Source: LMUY01 sp965199095
GTDB lineage: Bacteria > Pseudomonadota > Alphaproteobacteria > Acetobacterales > Acetobacteraceae
Reading direction: 5' to 3'
NCBI GenBank assembly: GCA_965199095.1
Contig: CBDAQM010000007.1
Span: 558,001 to 622,000, forward strand
Length of the DNA: 64,000 nt
Every line of letters begins with the position of its first letter. Position 1 is the stretch's first letter. The translations under genes were made by a program, and so were the position numbers. Positions 25,787 to 35,669 of this stretch are shown piece by piece. The notes under the pieces were generated by a model. The model worked only from the letters and a program-made list of their open reading frames with translations. It was not told the origin of the DNA and ran no database searches.

Positions 25787-26742
25787 GCGTTCCGGCCACG
25801 GCGCGCATGGCGCCGGGGCTGCCGGGACAGATCGGCCTGGGCTTGTTGGCCGCGGCGTTGTTCAGCTCGACCTTCGTGTTCAACCGTGCCGTCAGCCTGG
25901 CTGGCGGGCCGTGGGTCTGGAATGCGGCGCTCCGCTACCTCGACCTTGCCGTCATGATGACAGTCTGGATCTGGCTGCGGACCGGTTGGGAGCGCCTGCG
26001 GGCGGTGTTTTCCCTGTTCCGCCGCCGCCTCGGCTTCTGGATCGTCGCGGGCGGGGTCGGCTTCGGGATGTTCTACCTGTGCATCTGCTACGCTGCGGAT
26101 CATGCGCCGGGCTGGATCGTCGCTGCGACGTGGCAATGTACCATCCTGGCCACGCCGCTTGTGCTGATCTGCTTCGGTTCCCGGGTCCCGACGCGCGGCA
26201 TCCTGTTCGCGCTGATCATCTTGGCCGGCATCGCCGTGCTGAATGCCGGCGCGTTGGCCGCGGGGCTGCCGGCGCGGCAGGTGCTGGCGGGCTGCATCCC
26301 GGTCCTGCTGGCCGCATTCGCCTACCCGATCGGCAATCAGTTGCTGAACCGCGCACGGCATACCGGGCCTGACGGCACGGTGCTGGCCGACGCCTCGGCC
26401 TGCGTCCTGCTGATGACGCTCGGCGCATCCCCCGTACTGTTCCTGGCCGTGCTGGTTGTGGCGCCGGCGCCACCCGGCATGGGCCAGGTCATCTCCACTG
26501 CGATGGTCGCCTTGCTGGCTGGGTTTGGCGCCACGACGCTGTTCCTTCATGCGCGCAACCGGTCCGCCGACCCCTATCGTATCGCCGCGGTCGACGCGAC
26601 GCAGGCGGCAGAGGTCGGTTTCGCCCTGTTGGGGGAGACGATGCTGCTGGGTGCTGCCGCGCCGGACGTGACCGGCTGGATCGGTCTGGGTGCGGTCACG
26701 GCCGGCTTGCTCGGGTTCCTGTTCGCCGGACGCGCCGCCTAG
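25774..26742 (+). CDS. DMT-superfamily transporter (multidrug-resistance-efflux-like)
   Basis: 322 residues with about ten hydrophobic segments, including GLGLLAAALFSSTFVFNRAV and GFGMFYLCICYAADHAPGWIVAATWQ. These fit the drug/metabolite transporter family with EmrE-like halves. It probably exports small molecules across the inner membrane. The ATG at 25774 overlaps the protease gene; ATG at 25807 is an alternative that avoids most of the overlap. Confidence 0.8.
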   Translation: MLPLSVPATARMAPGLPGQIGLGLLAAALFSSTFVFNRAVSLAGGPWVWNAALRYLDLAVMMTVWIWLRTGWERLRAVFSLFRRRLGFWIVAGGVGFGMFYLCICYAADHAPGWIVAATWQCTILATPLVLICFGSRVPTRGILFALIILAGIAVLNAGALAAGLPARQVLAGCIPVLLAAFAYPIGNQLLNRARHTGPDGTVLADASACVLLMTLGASPVLFLAVLVVAPAPPGMGQVISTAMVALLAGFGATTLFLHARNRSADPYRIAAVDATQAAEVGFALLGETMLLGAAAPDVTGWIGLGAVTAGLLGFLFAGRAA

Positions 26743-26749
26743 CCCCACC

Positions 26750-28558
26750 ATGGCCCGCGCCATCGCCGCCGCTGTTCCGGGCCGGCCAAACTCCGGCTCC
26801 GCTGGCCCGCGCCGCGCGCGGCTCCGCTGGCGGATCACGCGTTGGCTGCTGATCCTCGGCATCTGGGGCGTGCTGGCGGTCGGCGTGGTGCTGGTGTGGT
26901 TCGCCCGCGACCTGCCACGGCCGGACACGGCCTTGGACGCCGCACGAAGACCCGGCCTCACGCTGGAGGATCGGGAGGGCCATCCCTTCGCCACCTTCGG
27001 CGACGTCGTAGGGGACCCGCTGCGCCTGTCCGACATGCCGACCTGGCTGCCCGAAGCCGCCGTGGCGATCGAGGACCGGCGGTTCTGGAGCCATCCCGGC
27101 ATCGACGTGCTCGGCATGGCGCGCGCCATGCTGGTGGATTTGCGCAGCTTCCAGTTGCGCCAGGGCGGCTCCACCATCACGCAGCAGGTCGCCAAGAACC
27201 TGTTCCTCACCAACGCCCGGACGATCCGCCGCAAGGTGCAGGAGCTGATGCTCACCTTCTGGCTGGAGCACAGCTTCACCAAGCGAGAAATCCTGGAGAT
27301 TTGGCTGAACCGCGTCTATCTCGGCAGCGGCACCTTTGGCGTCGACGCGGCGGCGCGGATGTATTTCGGCGTCTCCGCCCGCAAGCTCAACCTGTGGCAA
27401 TGCGCCGTGCTGGCCGGCATCCCGCGCGCACCCTCCCGCCTCAACCCCCGCACCGACCCGGCGGCGGCGGCGGCGCGCGGGCGGGAGGTGCTGGCCGCGA
27501 TGGTGGAAACCGGCGCCATCACCCAGGCCGAAGCGGAGGCAGCCTCCGCCCAGATCAGCTTCCCGCCGGTGAACGGGCCGGCCGCGCCCTGGTTCGCGGA
27601 CTGGGCCTCCGACCAGGCGCAGGCGGTCCTGTCCGCGAACATGGACGCCACCGTGCGCACGACGCTGGACCCGAAGCTGCAGGCCCTGGCGGAGTCGCGG
27701 CTGACCGCGCTGCTGAACGGGCCTGGCGCCGCCGCCAATGTCGGCCAAGGTGCGGTCGTCGTGCTGGACGTGGGCAGCGGGGCCGTCCGCGCCATGGTGG
27801 GCGGACGCGACTTCCACACCAGCCCGTTCAACCGGGCGGTGCTGGCCCGGCGGCAGCCTGGCTCCTCCTTCAAGATCTTCGTCTGGCTCGCCGCGCTGGA
27901 GAAAGGCGCCACGCCGGACGACATGGTGTCCGACGCGCCGATCCGGGTCGGCGGCTACAGCCCGTCCAATTTCGAACCCGGCTACCGGGGCGAGGTCACG
28001 GTGGAGGAGGCGCTGGCCCAATCGCTGAACACCGCCTCGGTCCGGCTGATGTTGCAGGCTGGCGGCCCGCGCGCCGTGGCGGCCGTGGCGCACCAATTGG
28101 GGATCGCCGATCCGCTGCCCGACAACGCCAGCCTGGCGCTCGGCACCGGGGAGGTGGGGGTGCTGGAGATGGCGGCGGCGTACGCCAGCCTGTTCAACGG
28201 CGGCTATGCCGTGACGCCGACGGCGCTGCAATCCGCCACCTCCGGCGGCCGGCCCGTGCCGTTGCCGCACCCGGCGCAGACGCGGATCGTGCCCGTGGAG
28301 CAGGCAGGCATGATGGTCCGCATGCTGAGCGCAGTGGTCGCCCGCGGCAGCGGCCGCGCCGCCGCCGTGCCGGACCACACCGTCGCTGGCAAGACCGGCA
28401 CCACCCAGGATTACAAGGATGCGTGGTTCATCGGCGCGATCGGTCCGGACGTGATCGCCGTCTGGCTCGGCAATGACGACAACCGCCCGATGAAGGGCGT
28501 CACCGGCGGCAGCCTGCCGGCCCGGCTATTTCACGACATTGCCCTGGGTGTCCGCTGA
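26750..28558 (+). CDS. PBP1A-type penicillin-binding protein (transglycosylase/transpeptidase)
   Basis: 602 residues. One membrane anchor (about 30-52). The GT51 domain has catalytic Glu108 in VAIEDRRFWSHPG and GGSTITQQ at 139-146. The transpeptidase domain has S372-S-F-K, S425-L-N and K548-T-G-T. It polymerises and cross-links peptidoglycan. It is shorter than E. coli PBP1A/1B, resembling compact PBP1c-like forms but without the C-terminal BiPBP_C domain. ATG at 26750 lies 8 bp after the transporter stop. The 3' end overlaps the convergent zinc-ribbon gene by 33 bp. Confidence 0.92.
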   Translation: MARAIAAAVPGRPNSGSAGPRRARLRWRITRWLLILGIWGVLAVGVVLVWFARDLPRPDTALDAARRPGLTLEDREGHPFATFGDVVGDPLRLSDMPTWLPEAAVAIEDRRFWSHPGIDVLGMARAMLVDLRSFQLRQGGSTITQQVAKNLFLTNARTIRRKVQELMLTFWLEHSFTKREILEIWLNRVYLGSGTFGVDAAARMYFGVSARKLNLWQCAVLAGIPRAPSRLNPRTDPAAAAARGREVLAAMVETGAITQAEAEAASAQISFPPVNGPAAPWFADWASDQAQAVLSANMDATVRTTLDPKLQALAESRLTALLNGPGAAANVGQGAVVVLDVGSGAVRAMVGGRDFHTSPFNRAVLARRQPGSSFKIFVWLAALEKGATPDDMVSDAPIRVGGYSPSNFEPGYRGEVTVEEALAQSLNTASVRLMLQAGGPRAVAAVAHQLGIADPLPDNASLALGTGEVGVLEMAAAYASLFNGGYAVTPTALQSATSGGRPVPLPHPAQTRIVPVEQAGMMVRMLSAVVARGSGRAAAVPDHTVAGKTGTTQDYKDAWFIGAIGPDVIAVWLGNDDNRPMKGVTGGSLPARLFHDIALGVR

Positions 28559-28933
28559 TGCCGCGGCGCGGAGACCCAGCACGCCGTAAACGCGTTGGCT
28601 CGGTGGCCAAGCCTGCATGACCGCCTCCCGCAACACGAAGGCCATCACCAGCGCCGCCACGACCACCACCAGGCTCCCGACCCATGCGAGCAGGAGCGGC
28701 AGATGCCGCTCGGGACGCTCGGGCAGTGGCGGAACAAGACGGGCCGGCACGTTCGGCACCGCCGGCTCCGGCTCCGGGGGCGCTGGCAGCGGCGGTGGGG
28801 GCGCGACCTCCACCGGCACCGCGGCCACCGGCGCCCATTCCGTGCCGCATTTCGCACACCGCACGACCCGGCCCGCCGCCAGGGTTCCGGGCACATTGTA
28901 GTCGGCGGCGCAGGAAGGACAGGTGATCTTCAC
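28526..28933 (-). CDS. MJ0042-type zinc-ribbon membrane protein
   Basis: 135 residues from GTG at 28933. The N-terminal zinc ribbon is VKITCPSCAADYNVPG ... VRCAKCGTEW (two CxxC). A proline-rich linker (about 45-75) leads to one transmembrane helix (about 85-107, LLLAWVGSLVVVVAALVMAFVL). The family often sits divergently beside ftsE in alphaproteobacteria, as here. Role unknown, possibly sensing metals or redox. Confidence 0.8.
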   Translation of the reverse strand: MKITCPSCAADYNVPGTLAAGRVVRCAKCGTEWAPVAAVPVEVAPPPPLPAPPEPEPAVPNVPARLVPPLPERPERHLPLLLAWVGSLVVVVAALVMAFVLREAVMQAWPPSQRVYGVLGLRAAASADTQGNVVK

Positions 28934-29017
28934 GCGGCAATTCTGCGGAACGCAGCCTTCCTTGGCAACGCCGCTGGTTTTCGTTCCGATCTGATGGCAG
29001 CGGTGGCACAAAAGGCC

Positions 29018-29701
29018 ATGACTCAGCGCGATACGGAGTCGATGATCCGGCTGGAAGGGGTCGGGCTGCGCTACGGCAGCACGGAGCCGGTGCTGCGCGA
29101 TATCAGCTTCTCCATCGCGACTGGCGGCTTCCGCTGGCTTTTGGGACCGTCCGGCGCCGGCAAGTCCAGCCTGCTGCGCCTGCTCTATTTGGCCACCCGC
29201 CCGAGCGTGGGACGGCTGTTCGTGCTGGGGCAGGACATCGCCGCCGCGACCCGCCGCGACCTGCCGCCGCTGCGACGCCAGATCGGCGTGGTGTTCCAGG
29301 ATTTCCGCCTGATGCCGCATCTGTCCGCTTTCGACAACGTGGCGCTGCCGCTACGCCTGGCTGGCCGGCCGGAAGGCCAGATCCACGCGGACGTGGATGA
29401 GATGATGCGCTGGGTCGGCCTGCAACGCCGGGCCGCCGCACGCCCGGCGGAGCTCTCGGGCGGGGAACAGCAACGCGTGGCCATCGCGCGGGCCGTGATC
29501 GGCCGGCCCAGCCTGCTGCTGGCCGACGAGCCGACGGGAAACCTGGACGATCGCCAGGCCAACCGGCTGATGCAGTTGATCAGTGAGATGAACCGGCTCG
29601 GCACGACCGTGGTCGTCGCCACGCATAATGACGGCCTGGTGCAACGCTATCCCGGCCGGTCCCTGCGGTTGTCGGAGGGGCGGTTGATCACCGATGTTTA
29701 G
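29018..29701 (+). CDS. ftsE: Cell division ATP-binding protein FtsE
   Basis: 227 residues; ABC ATPase with Walker A GPSGAGKS (43-50), signature LSGGEQQR (146-153), Walker B LLLADEP (166-172) and H-loop VVVATHND. FtsE with FtsX couples ATP hydrolysis to activation of septal peptidoglycan hydrolases. ATG at 29018 has an AAGG just upstream; ATG at 29042 is possible. Overlaps ftsX by 8 bp. Confidence 0.9.
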   Translation: MTQRDTESMIRLEGVGLRYGSTEPVLRDISFSIATGGFRWLLGPSGAGKSSLLRLLYLATRPSVGRLFVLGQDIAAATRRDLPPLRRQIGVVFQDFRLMPHLSAFDNVALPLRLAGRPEGQIHADVDEMMRWVGLQRRAAARPAELSGGEQQRVAIARAVIGRPSLLLADEPTGNLDDRQANRLMQLISEMNRLGTTVVVATHNDGLVQRYPGRSLRLSEGRLITDV

Positions 29702-30605
29702 GCGTTCTCCCCTGCGGCCTGCCCGGTTCGACGATCTGGGCCTGCGCCGCGCCTTCTCGGACCGGCTGCTGCCGGCGCTGGTGGGGGCGATGACCTTTCT
29801 CGCCGCGCTGACGCTGGCGGCCGTCGTGGCGGCGTCCGCAGTGGCGGAGCATTGGCAGAGCGGCGCTGCCGCCGTCCTGACCGTGCAGGTTCCGCAACCC
29901 GGCGCCGCGACGGCGGAGGGCACGCGGTTGGACCGGGTGACGGCGCTGCTCCGCGGGTCGCCGGGCATCGCCGCGGTACGGGTGCTGTCCAACGCGGAGC
30001 TGGCGGACCTATTGCGTCCCTGGCTCGGCACCGCCTCCCAGGTGAGCGCCTTGCCCCTGCCGGCGGTCTTGGAGGTTCGACTGGCGCCGGGCGAGTCGGA
30101 CCCGGACAGCACCCTGCGAAGCCGGTTGAACGATGTGGCGCCAGGGACCTTCATGGAAAGCCAAGGCGTGTGGCTGCAACGCCTGACGACCCTCGCCCGC
30201 AGCCTGCAAGCCATCGCCGCGGCGGCCCTGGCCCTGGTGGCGGCTGTGGCGGCGGCGGTCGTGGCAGTCGCGACCCGTGCCGGGCTGGCAACCCGACGCG
30301 ACGCCATCGAGATCGTGCACGGCCTGGGCGCCACCGACTCGTTCATCGCGGCGCGTTTCGCCAGCCGCGCCACGACGCTGGCGGCTGCCGGCGCATGCGT
30401 CGGGGCGGTCGCGGCGTTCCCCATGCTGCTGGGTTTGGGGCGGCTGGCTGCGCCGTTCCTTGCCACTGCCCCTGCGGCCGGCCTGCTCGCGACCTTGCCG
30501 CAGCCGCTCTGGCTCTCGCTGGCAGCCCTGCCCCTTGTCGCCGCGGCGATCGGCTGGGTCACCGCACGGGCCACCGTGCACCGCTGGCTTCGGGCGCTGC
30601 CGTAG
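29694..30605 (+). CDS. ftsX: Cell division protein FtsX
   Basis: 303 residues with one N-terminal membrane helix (about 28-50), a periplasmic loop (about 50-160), and three C-terminal helices: the FtsX topology. It is the membrane partner of FtsE. The stop TAG overlaps the GTG of the next gene by one base, so ftsE, ftsX and the YdcF-like gene form one operon. Confidence 0.88.
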   Translation: MFRRSPLRPARFDDLGLRRAFSDRLLPALVGAMTFLAALTLAAVVAASAVAEHWQSGAAAVLTVQVPQPGAATAEGTRLDRVTALLRGSPGIAAVRVLSNAELADLLRPWLGTASQVSALPLPAVLEVRLAPGESDPDSTLRSRLNDVAPGTFMESQGVWLQRLTTLARSLQAIAAAALALVAAVAAAVVAVATRAGLATRRDAIEIVHGLGATDSFIAARFASRATTLAAAGACVGAVAAFPMLLGLGRLAAPFLATAPAAGLLATLPQPLWLSLAALPLVAAAIGWVTARATVHRWLRALP

Positions 30606-31222
30606 TGGGACGCCGGGTCGCGGTTTGGCTGGCGAGGTTAGTGGCGCTGTCGGTGCTGGCGCTTGGACTAGGGTTTGCCGGCTTCGTGGCCGCCGTCCAC
30701 CGGTCAGCCGGCCCGCTCCCGAGCGCAGATGGCATCGTGGCCCTGACCGGCGGCGCCGAACGGGTGGAAACCGCCTTGCGGCTGCTGGATGCAGGGAAGG
30801 CGAAAATGCTGCTGATCTCAGGTGTAGCCCATGGCGCTGGCCTGACCGACCTGGCGCGTCGGGCTGACTTGGATCCTGTGGCGCTAGCGGCTCGCGTGAC
30901 GTTGGGCCGGGCTGCCACCACGACGCTCGGCAACGCGGAGGAAGCGGCGGAGTGGGCGCGTGATCATGATTTCCACTCGCTGATCATCGTCACGGCGGGC
31001 TACCACATGCCGCGCGCCATGCTGGAGATGCGGCGCGCCATGCCCGGCGTCACGCTGTATCCCTTCGCCGTCCAGCCCCAGGCGATGCTGCGCAGCAGTG
31101 AGGCCCGGTTGATGCTGGGCGAATACGCCAAGTTCCTGGCCGCCTGGCTCGGATTATCCCATGTTATGCGCCATCCCGTCGCCTGGGTGCGGCACCCTGT
31201 GGACAACTCTGTGAATGGTTAG
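30605..31222 (+). CDS. YdcF-family (DUF218) protein
   Basis: 205 residues; a membrane helix near residues 6-28, then the DUF218 core: DGIVALTGGAERVETALRLLDAG, LLISGVAHG, and LIIVTAGYHMPRAMLEMRR. DUF218 proteins are thought to act on envelope polymers or cofactors. The gene follows ftsEX in many alphaproteobacteria, often with plsC next; plsC is absent here. 31223-31505 (283 bp) is AT-richer with no clear gene. Confidence 0.85.
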   Translation: MGRRVAVWLARLVALSVLALGLGFAGFVAAVHRSAGPLPSADGIVALTGGAERVETALRLLDAGKAKMLLISGVAHGAGLTDLARRADLDPVALAARVTLGRAATTTLGNAEEAAEWARDHDFHSLIIVTAGYHMPRAMLEMRRAMPGVTLYPFAVQPQAMLRSSEARLMLGEYAKFLAAWLGLSHVMRHPVAWVRHPVDNSVNG

Positions 31223-31505
31223 GCGGCCCCTCCACCATTTCATGCGAGCAAGACGGCACAACCCCCTAGAATGACGGCTTTTTCAACCTGAAACCTTAAT
31301 GCCATCTTCACACAACCGCGTTCCATGTCGCGGTCGTCAATCTATTAAGTGCATGATTTATAAAGATAAATCGCCGACACAGTCCGGGCGCACGGCGTTG
31401 TCAGCCCGGTTAGGCCAGGACAACTTCCGTCATGACTGGTCAGCGGATAACACGCTGTGGATGATCGAAATTTTGGCCGCGACAGCACGCTGTCTATAAA
31501 GCGGC

Positions 31506-32504
31506 ATGCGCCGCCCGCTCATACTCTCGGCTATTGCCGCAACTATCATCTTGCTACCGCTTGCGCTCGACACCGGGGCATGGTGGCTGCTGACCACACG
31601 ATTGCAGACGGAGGCCGCCGCCTGGCAGCAAGCCCGCATCGACGCCGGCTATGCGGTGACAGCCGGGGCGCCGTCCCGCGCCGGCTGGCCCTTCCACGCC
31701 GAGTTGACCCTGCCGGACGTAGGCATCGCAACCGGCACCCCGAACACAGCCAATGCAGTGGCCTGGCACACGGGCGAGGTGCGCCTGGTCTACGCGCCGT
31801 GGCGACCGTCAGAGGTGACGGTGGTGCTCGGCGGCGTGCAGACCCTCCAACTCGGCGCCGCCGCTCCCGTGATGCTGCAGGTCCAGAACCTGGAACTGGT
31901 GGCGCCGCTGGATCAGTCGAGCCAAGCCGGCGGGTTTGTTGCGACGGCCCGCCATCTCCAGCTCCCGCTACCGGCGGGACAGTTCGGGGCGGACAGGGTA
32001 TGGCTACAACTCGGACCGGCCGACATCCACGTCGCGTTATCCGCACTGACCTTGCCCGATCCGGGTTCGCCGCTTGGCGTCACCGTCAACTCGCTCGATC
32101 TGCAGGCCCGATCGACCATCCCGCTGCCCGACCAGCGCGACCCGGCAGCAGCGGCGGCGGCCTGGCGCAATGCGGGCGGCCAACTCGTCATCGGCGCGGC
32201 CGCGCTGGAATGGGGCCCGCTGACGGTCCATGGCACGGCGACGTTCACGCTGGACCGCGCTTTGCAGCCGGCGGGGAACGGTACGCTGCATGTCACGGGG
32301 TATGCCCAGGCCTTGGACGCACTCGCCCATTCCGGGCTGATCACGCGGAACAACGCCCGGGTGGCGGGCACGCTGCTGGGCCTGATGTCGCATACGGCGA
32401 CGGATGGCGTAGCCCAGGCAGACCTGCCGTTCACGCTGCAGGACGGCCTCCTCATGACCGGTGCAATCCCTCTGGCAAAAATCCCGTCGCTCTCGTTGCC
32501 GTGA
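31506..32504 (+). CDS. DUF2125 protein, secreted
   Basis: 332 residues. N-terminal membrane/signal helix (about 5-28) followed by a beta-rich body with DAGYAVTAGAPSRAGWPFHAEL, the hallmark start of DUF2125, an alphaproteobacterial family of unknown role in the cell envelope. TCTATAAAG lies just upstream of the ATG and could be a -10 of a very short leader; not certain. Confidence 0.82.
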   Translation: MRRPLILSAIAATIILLPLALDTGAWWLLTTRLQTEAAAWQQARIDAGYAVTAGAPSRAGWPFHAELTLPDVGIATGTPNTANAVAWHTGEVRLVYAPWRPSEVTVVLGGVQTLQLGAAAPVMLQVQNLELVAPLDQSSQAGGFVATARHLQLPLPAGQFGADRVWLQLGPADIHVALSALTLPDPGSPLGVTVNSLDLQARSTIPLPDQRDPAAAAAAWRNAGGQLVIGAAALEWGPLTVHGTATFTLDRALQPAGNGTLHVTGYAQALDALAHSGLITRNNARVAGTLLGLMSHTATDGVAQADLPFTLQDGLLMTGAIPLAKIPSLSLP

Positions 32505-32564
32505 CCCGCGCTTCGCAGGCGGGCGCTTATGCTAAGACGGGTGAGCACAGATTAGGCCGAGGTG

Positions 32565-33035
32565 ATGGACGCTCCCTTCTGGAAGACAAAGCGGCTGGAC
32601 CAGATGACCCATGAGGAGTGGGAGTCGCTGTGCGACGGCTGCGGCCGGTGCTGCCTGCACAAGCTTCGGGACGACGTGACCGAGGAACTGAGCTTCACCA
32701 ACGTCGCCTGCCGCCTGCTGGACCTGCATACATGCGGATGCAGCAACTACCCGTGCCGCCAAGACAAGGTGCCGGATTGCGTGTCGCTGACGCCGGAGGC
32801 GCTCGACGAGATCGACTGGCTGCCGCCGAACTGCGCCTACCGCCGGATTGAGGAGGGACGTGGTTTGGCCTGGTGGCATCCGCTCGTTTCCGGCGATCCA
32901 GAGACGGTCCACACGGCCGGGGTGTCCGTGCGCGGACGGGCCATCAGCGAAGAACGGTCCGGCCCGCTGGAGCACCACATCGCCGAGTGGCCGGGCCGCG
33001 CGCCCCGCACCCGGCGGCCTCCACCCACGACATAG
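32565..33035 (+). CDS. YcgN-family (UPF0260) cysteine-cluster protein
   Basis: 156 residues. CDGCGRCC near 25-32, then CGCSNYPCRQDKVPDCV and LPPNCAYR, the conserved cysteine set of UPF0260/CxxCxxCC proteins, which probably bind a metal or iron-sulphur cluster. ATG at 32565 directly follows an in-frame GTG. Function not known. Confidence 0.88.
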   Translation: MDAPFWKTKRLDQMTHEEWESLCDGCGRCCLHKLRDDVTEELSFTNVACRLLDLHTCGCSNYPCRQDKVPDCVSLTPEALDEIDWLPPNCAYRRIEEGRGLAWWHPLVSGDPETVHTAGVSVRGRAISEERSGPLEHHIAEWPGRAPRTRRPPPTT

Positions 33036-33043
33036 GGTCTAAA

Positions 33044-33140
33044 AGCCCTCTCCCTCTGGGAGAGGGTTGGGTAAGGGCCAAGTGCACGGTCGTACGCATC
33101 CGACCCTCACCCTGGCCCTCGCCCAGCGGGAGAAGCCCGG
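33044..33140. repeat. Intergenic hairpin repeat, family A, double copy
   Basis: Two hairpins, AGCCCTCTCCC-TCT-GGGAGAGGG (33044-33066) and a degenerate partner with CCCTCGCCCAGCGGGAG (33116-33132), joined by about 50 bp. Lies between convergent genes and may also act as a transcription end. Confidence 0.7.
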
Positions 33141-33164
33141 CCTGCAACCTAAATCAATCGCGCT

Positions 33165-35669
33165 CTAATACGACTTCAGCAGCCGGTTGATGTAATCCAA
33201 CTCGCCCTGCGGCCGGGTGCGTTCGCCTTCGCGACGGCGCAGTTCGGTCTGCAGTTCGCGCGTGCGGGCTTGTTCCATCTGGTCCGGCACATGCACGTCC
33301 CCGCCATCGGCGCGGCCGGACGTGCCGTCCCGCGTGGAGCGGCCGAGCGGGTCGCGCGGGACGTCCGGCTCGTCGCCTTGCTGGCCGTTCTGCCCGGCAT
33401 CCGCGTCTCGGTCGCCGGGCGCCATGCCGTTGCTGTCCTGGTTGTCGTCGTCCGTCATCTGGTCGCCCGGGCCATTGCCCTGGCCCTCACCCTCCCCCGG
33501 CATGACCGAGATGCCGAGCGACTGAGCCATCTGCTGGCTCATCTGCTGTTCGCCCTTCTTCAACGCGTCGGCGGCACGTTGCTCCGCGGCCCCAGCCTCC
33601 TTGTCCTTGCTTGCGCCGAGCGCCTGGCCCGCCTGGTCCATCGCGATGTCAGCCTCACTCAGCGCGTCCGGGACTTTGCCCGTCAGATCGCCGAAATTCT
33701 GCATCATCTGACCAAGGGCACGACGCATCGCACGCTGCTGCCGGCTGTCGGTGTCGCGGCCCGGCTTGTCATCCGTGGTCTGCCGGCCCTCCGCCCGCTG
33801 CTTCAGCGCGCCCTCGCGGTTCACCATGTCCTCGGCCGCGCCCATTTGCTGCTGCCCGCGTTGGCGCTGCTGGCGCGCCTGCTGGCGGTCGCCGCTCGGG
33901 TTCGCCTCCGCCTGCTTCAACTGGTCCAGCATCTGCTCGAGCTGCTGCAGCTTCTGCTGCGCCTCGTCCATGCGGCCGGCGCGGGCAGCGTCCTTCATCT
34001 CCTGCGTGAGCCGATCGAAATCCTGCTGGTTCAGCGTCCGCTGCGACGGGTCGAACGGCAGCAGCGTGCCCTCGCGCTGCGCCTTCTCCGCCAGGGCCTG
34101 GAGGTGCCGCTGGATTTCCCGGCGAAGCGCGTCGGCCTTCCGGTCCATGTCGGTCTTGTCGCCTTTTTGCACGCTCTGCTGCAATGCATCGCGCGCCGCC
34201 TGCACCGCCTGCGCGGTCCGCGCGACGGCGTCGTCCTCCAACTGCAAGGCCAGTTGCCACAGCCGGTTCTGCGCTTCCGCAATGTCGGCGGGATCGCCGC
34301 TGCGCGCCAGCAGGCCGGACGTGCTGCTCAACGCCAGGAAGACCGCGGTGTTGTTGTCGAACGCATCCGGCGCTTGGCTCAGCGCGTCCAGGTCGGACGC
34401 TGCCTGCACATGGTCGTCCGGCGCGATGCTGAGCCGCTTGCGGATGTCGATCACGGCGCGGGCGAGCGGGTTCTTGAACGTGCGCTCGGGCAGCACGAAC
34501 TCCGCCGGCGCGCTGGTGGCGCGATGGCCAGGCGCATCCTTGGCGACCAGCACGGCCTGCACCGGCAGTCCCGCCCAGGGGTTGGCCGTCAAATCCTGCA
34601 TGGTCGCGCCATGCGCCTGCTTCGGCGACCCGCCGGGCAGCGGGATTGCGACGACAATCGGCGCCGCCGTCGGCCGGTCGCGCAACCGCAGCTCCGCCTC
34701 GACCGAGACGACGCCGTAATCATCCGACGCGGTCCACGGCAGCCGGGTTTGCAAGCGGCGCTGGCCCCGCCCGGCGCCCGGCGCCTCCGACCAAGCGACC
34801 ACCGGGGGCGCGTCAGGAATGGCCGTGACGTCCCAGCGGCCCAACTCGCGGCCGCGCCGGCGCACCGTCAGCAGCCCGGATGTCGCAATATCGCGCTCTG
34901 CCTGCCAGCTTTCTGCATCCAGCGCGGTGAAGGCTGTCGCTTCGTCGGCGAAGCTCAGGCTGGGCTCGCCAGTCCCTCCGGTCAGGCTGATGGTGAGATG
35001 CGAGCCGGCGGGTATGCTGACGGCCGGCGTGTCCGGGTGCAGGAAGGTGGGCGGCAGCCCGGTGTAGGAGGGCGGCGTGAGCCATGCCTGCAATTGCGGC
35101 GCGGGAACCGGCGTGCCCTCCGGCAGGCCGGGCCAGGCCGAACGCAGCAGCCGGCCCGGCGTGTCCGGCCCGGCCACCACCAAGCCCGCGACGATCAGCA
35201 CCGCCAACGCGGCGCGCAGCGCCCGCATGTCGGCCTGCGGAATGCCAGGATGCGGCCAGCCGGCCCGCAACCGGGCGACCTGCGCCGCCGCGCGGTCCAT
35301 ATGGGTTTGCCACAGCGCCGCGGAGGCAGGGTCCGCATGCGCCGGGCGGTCATACAGGACGACCAAGGGGCGGTGCCGCAGCCCGGATGCCCGCTCCAGC
35401 CGGCGATCCACCTCCGCATCCGTGGGACGCGCAATCGGCCGCAAACCATGCCAGACCAGGCCCACAAGGGCGACCAATGCGGCGGCCACCAGCGCCAGAT
35501 GCCACGCTGCCGGCAGCAGGGACGGCACGTCGAACAGGGACACGGCGACCCAGGCGCCGAGCAGGGCGAAGGCAGGCCACAAGGCGGGCCACACACGCTC
35601 AAACCACAGAACCCGGCGTGCCTGCGCCCGCCTTGCGGCCAAGCGCGCGTGCATATCGCGCTGCGTCAA
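33165..35669 (-). CDS. TIGR02302-family (DUF4175) membrane protein
   Basis: 834 residues. Two N-terminal membrane helices (about 20-65), a third (about 165-182), a beta-rich periplasmic middle, and a long Gln/Ala/Glu-rich coiled-coil C-terminus (about 500-740) ending in LDYINRLLKSY, the family's typical end. Alphaproteobacterial envelope protein of unknown function. TTG at 35669 overlaps the lysA stop (TTGA); ATG at 35654 is the alternative. Confidence 0.85.
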   Translation of the reverse strand: MTQRDMHARLAARRAQARRVLWFERVWPALWPAFALLGAWVAVSLFDVPSLLPAAWHLALVAAALVALVGLVWHGLRPIARPTDAEVDRRLERASGLRHRPLVVLYDRPAHADPASAALWQTHMDRAAAQVARLRAGWPHPGIPQADMRALRAALAVLIVAGLVVAGPDTPGRLLRSAWPGLPEGTPVPAPQLQAWLTPPSYTGLPPTFLHPDTPAVSIPAGSHLTISLTGGTGEPSLSFADEATAFTALDAESWQAERDIATSGLLTVRRRGRELGRWDVTAIPDAPPVVAWSEAPGAGRGQRRLQTRLPWTASDDYGVVSVEAELRLRDRPTAAPIVVAIPLPGGSPKQAHGATMQDLTANPWAGLPVQAVLVAKDAPGHRATSAPAEFVLPERTFKNPLARAVIDIRKRLSIAPDDHVQAASDLDALSQAPDAFDNNTAVFLALSSTSGLLARSGDPADIAEAQNRLWQLALQLEDDAVARTAQAVQAARDALQQSVQKGDKTDMDRKADALRREIQRHLQALAEKAQREGTLLPFDPSQRTLNQQDFDRLTQEMKDAARAGRMDEAQQKLQQLEQMLDQLKQAEANPSGDRQQARQQRQRGQQQMGAAEDMVNREGALKQRAEGRQTTDDKPGRDTDSRQQRAMRRALGQMMQNFGDLTGKVPDALSEADIAMDQAGQALGASKDKEAGAAEQRAADALKKGEQQMSQQMAQSLGISVMPGEGEGQGNGPGDQMTDDDNQDSNGMAPGDRDADAGQNGQQGDEPDVPRDPLGRSTRDGTSGRADGGDVHVPDQMEQARTRELQTELRRREGERTRPQGELDYINRLLKSY

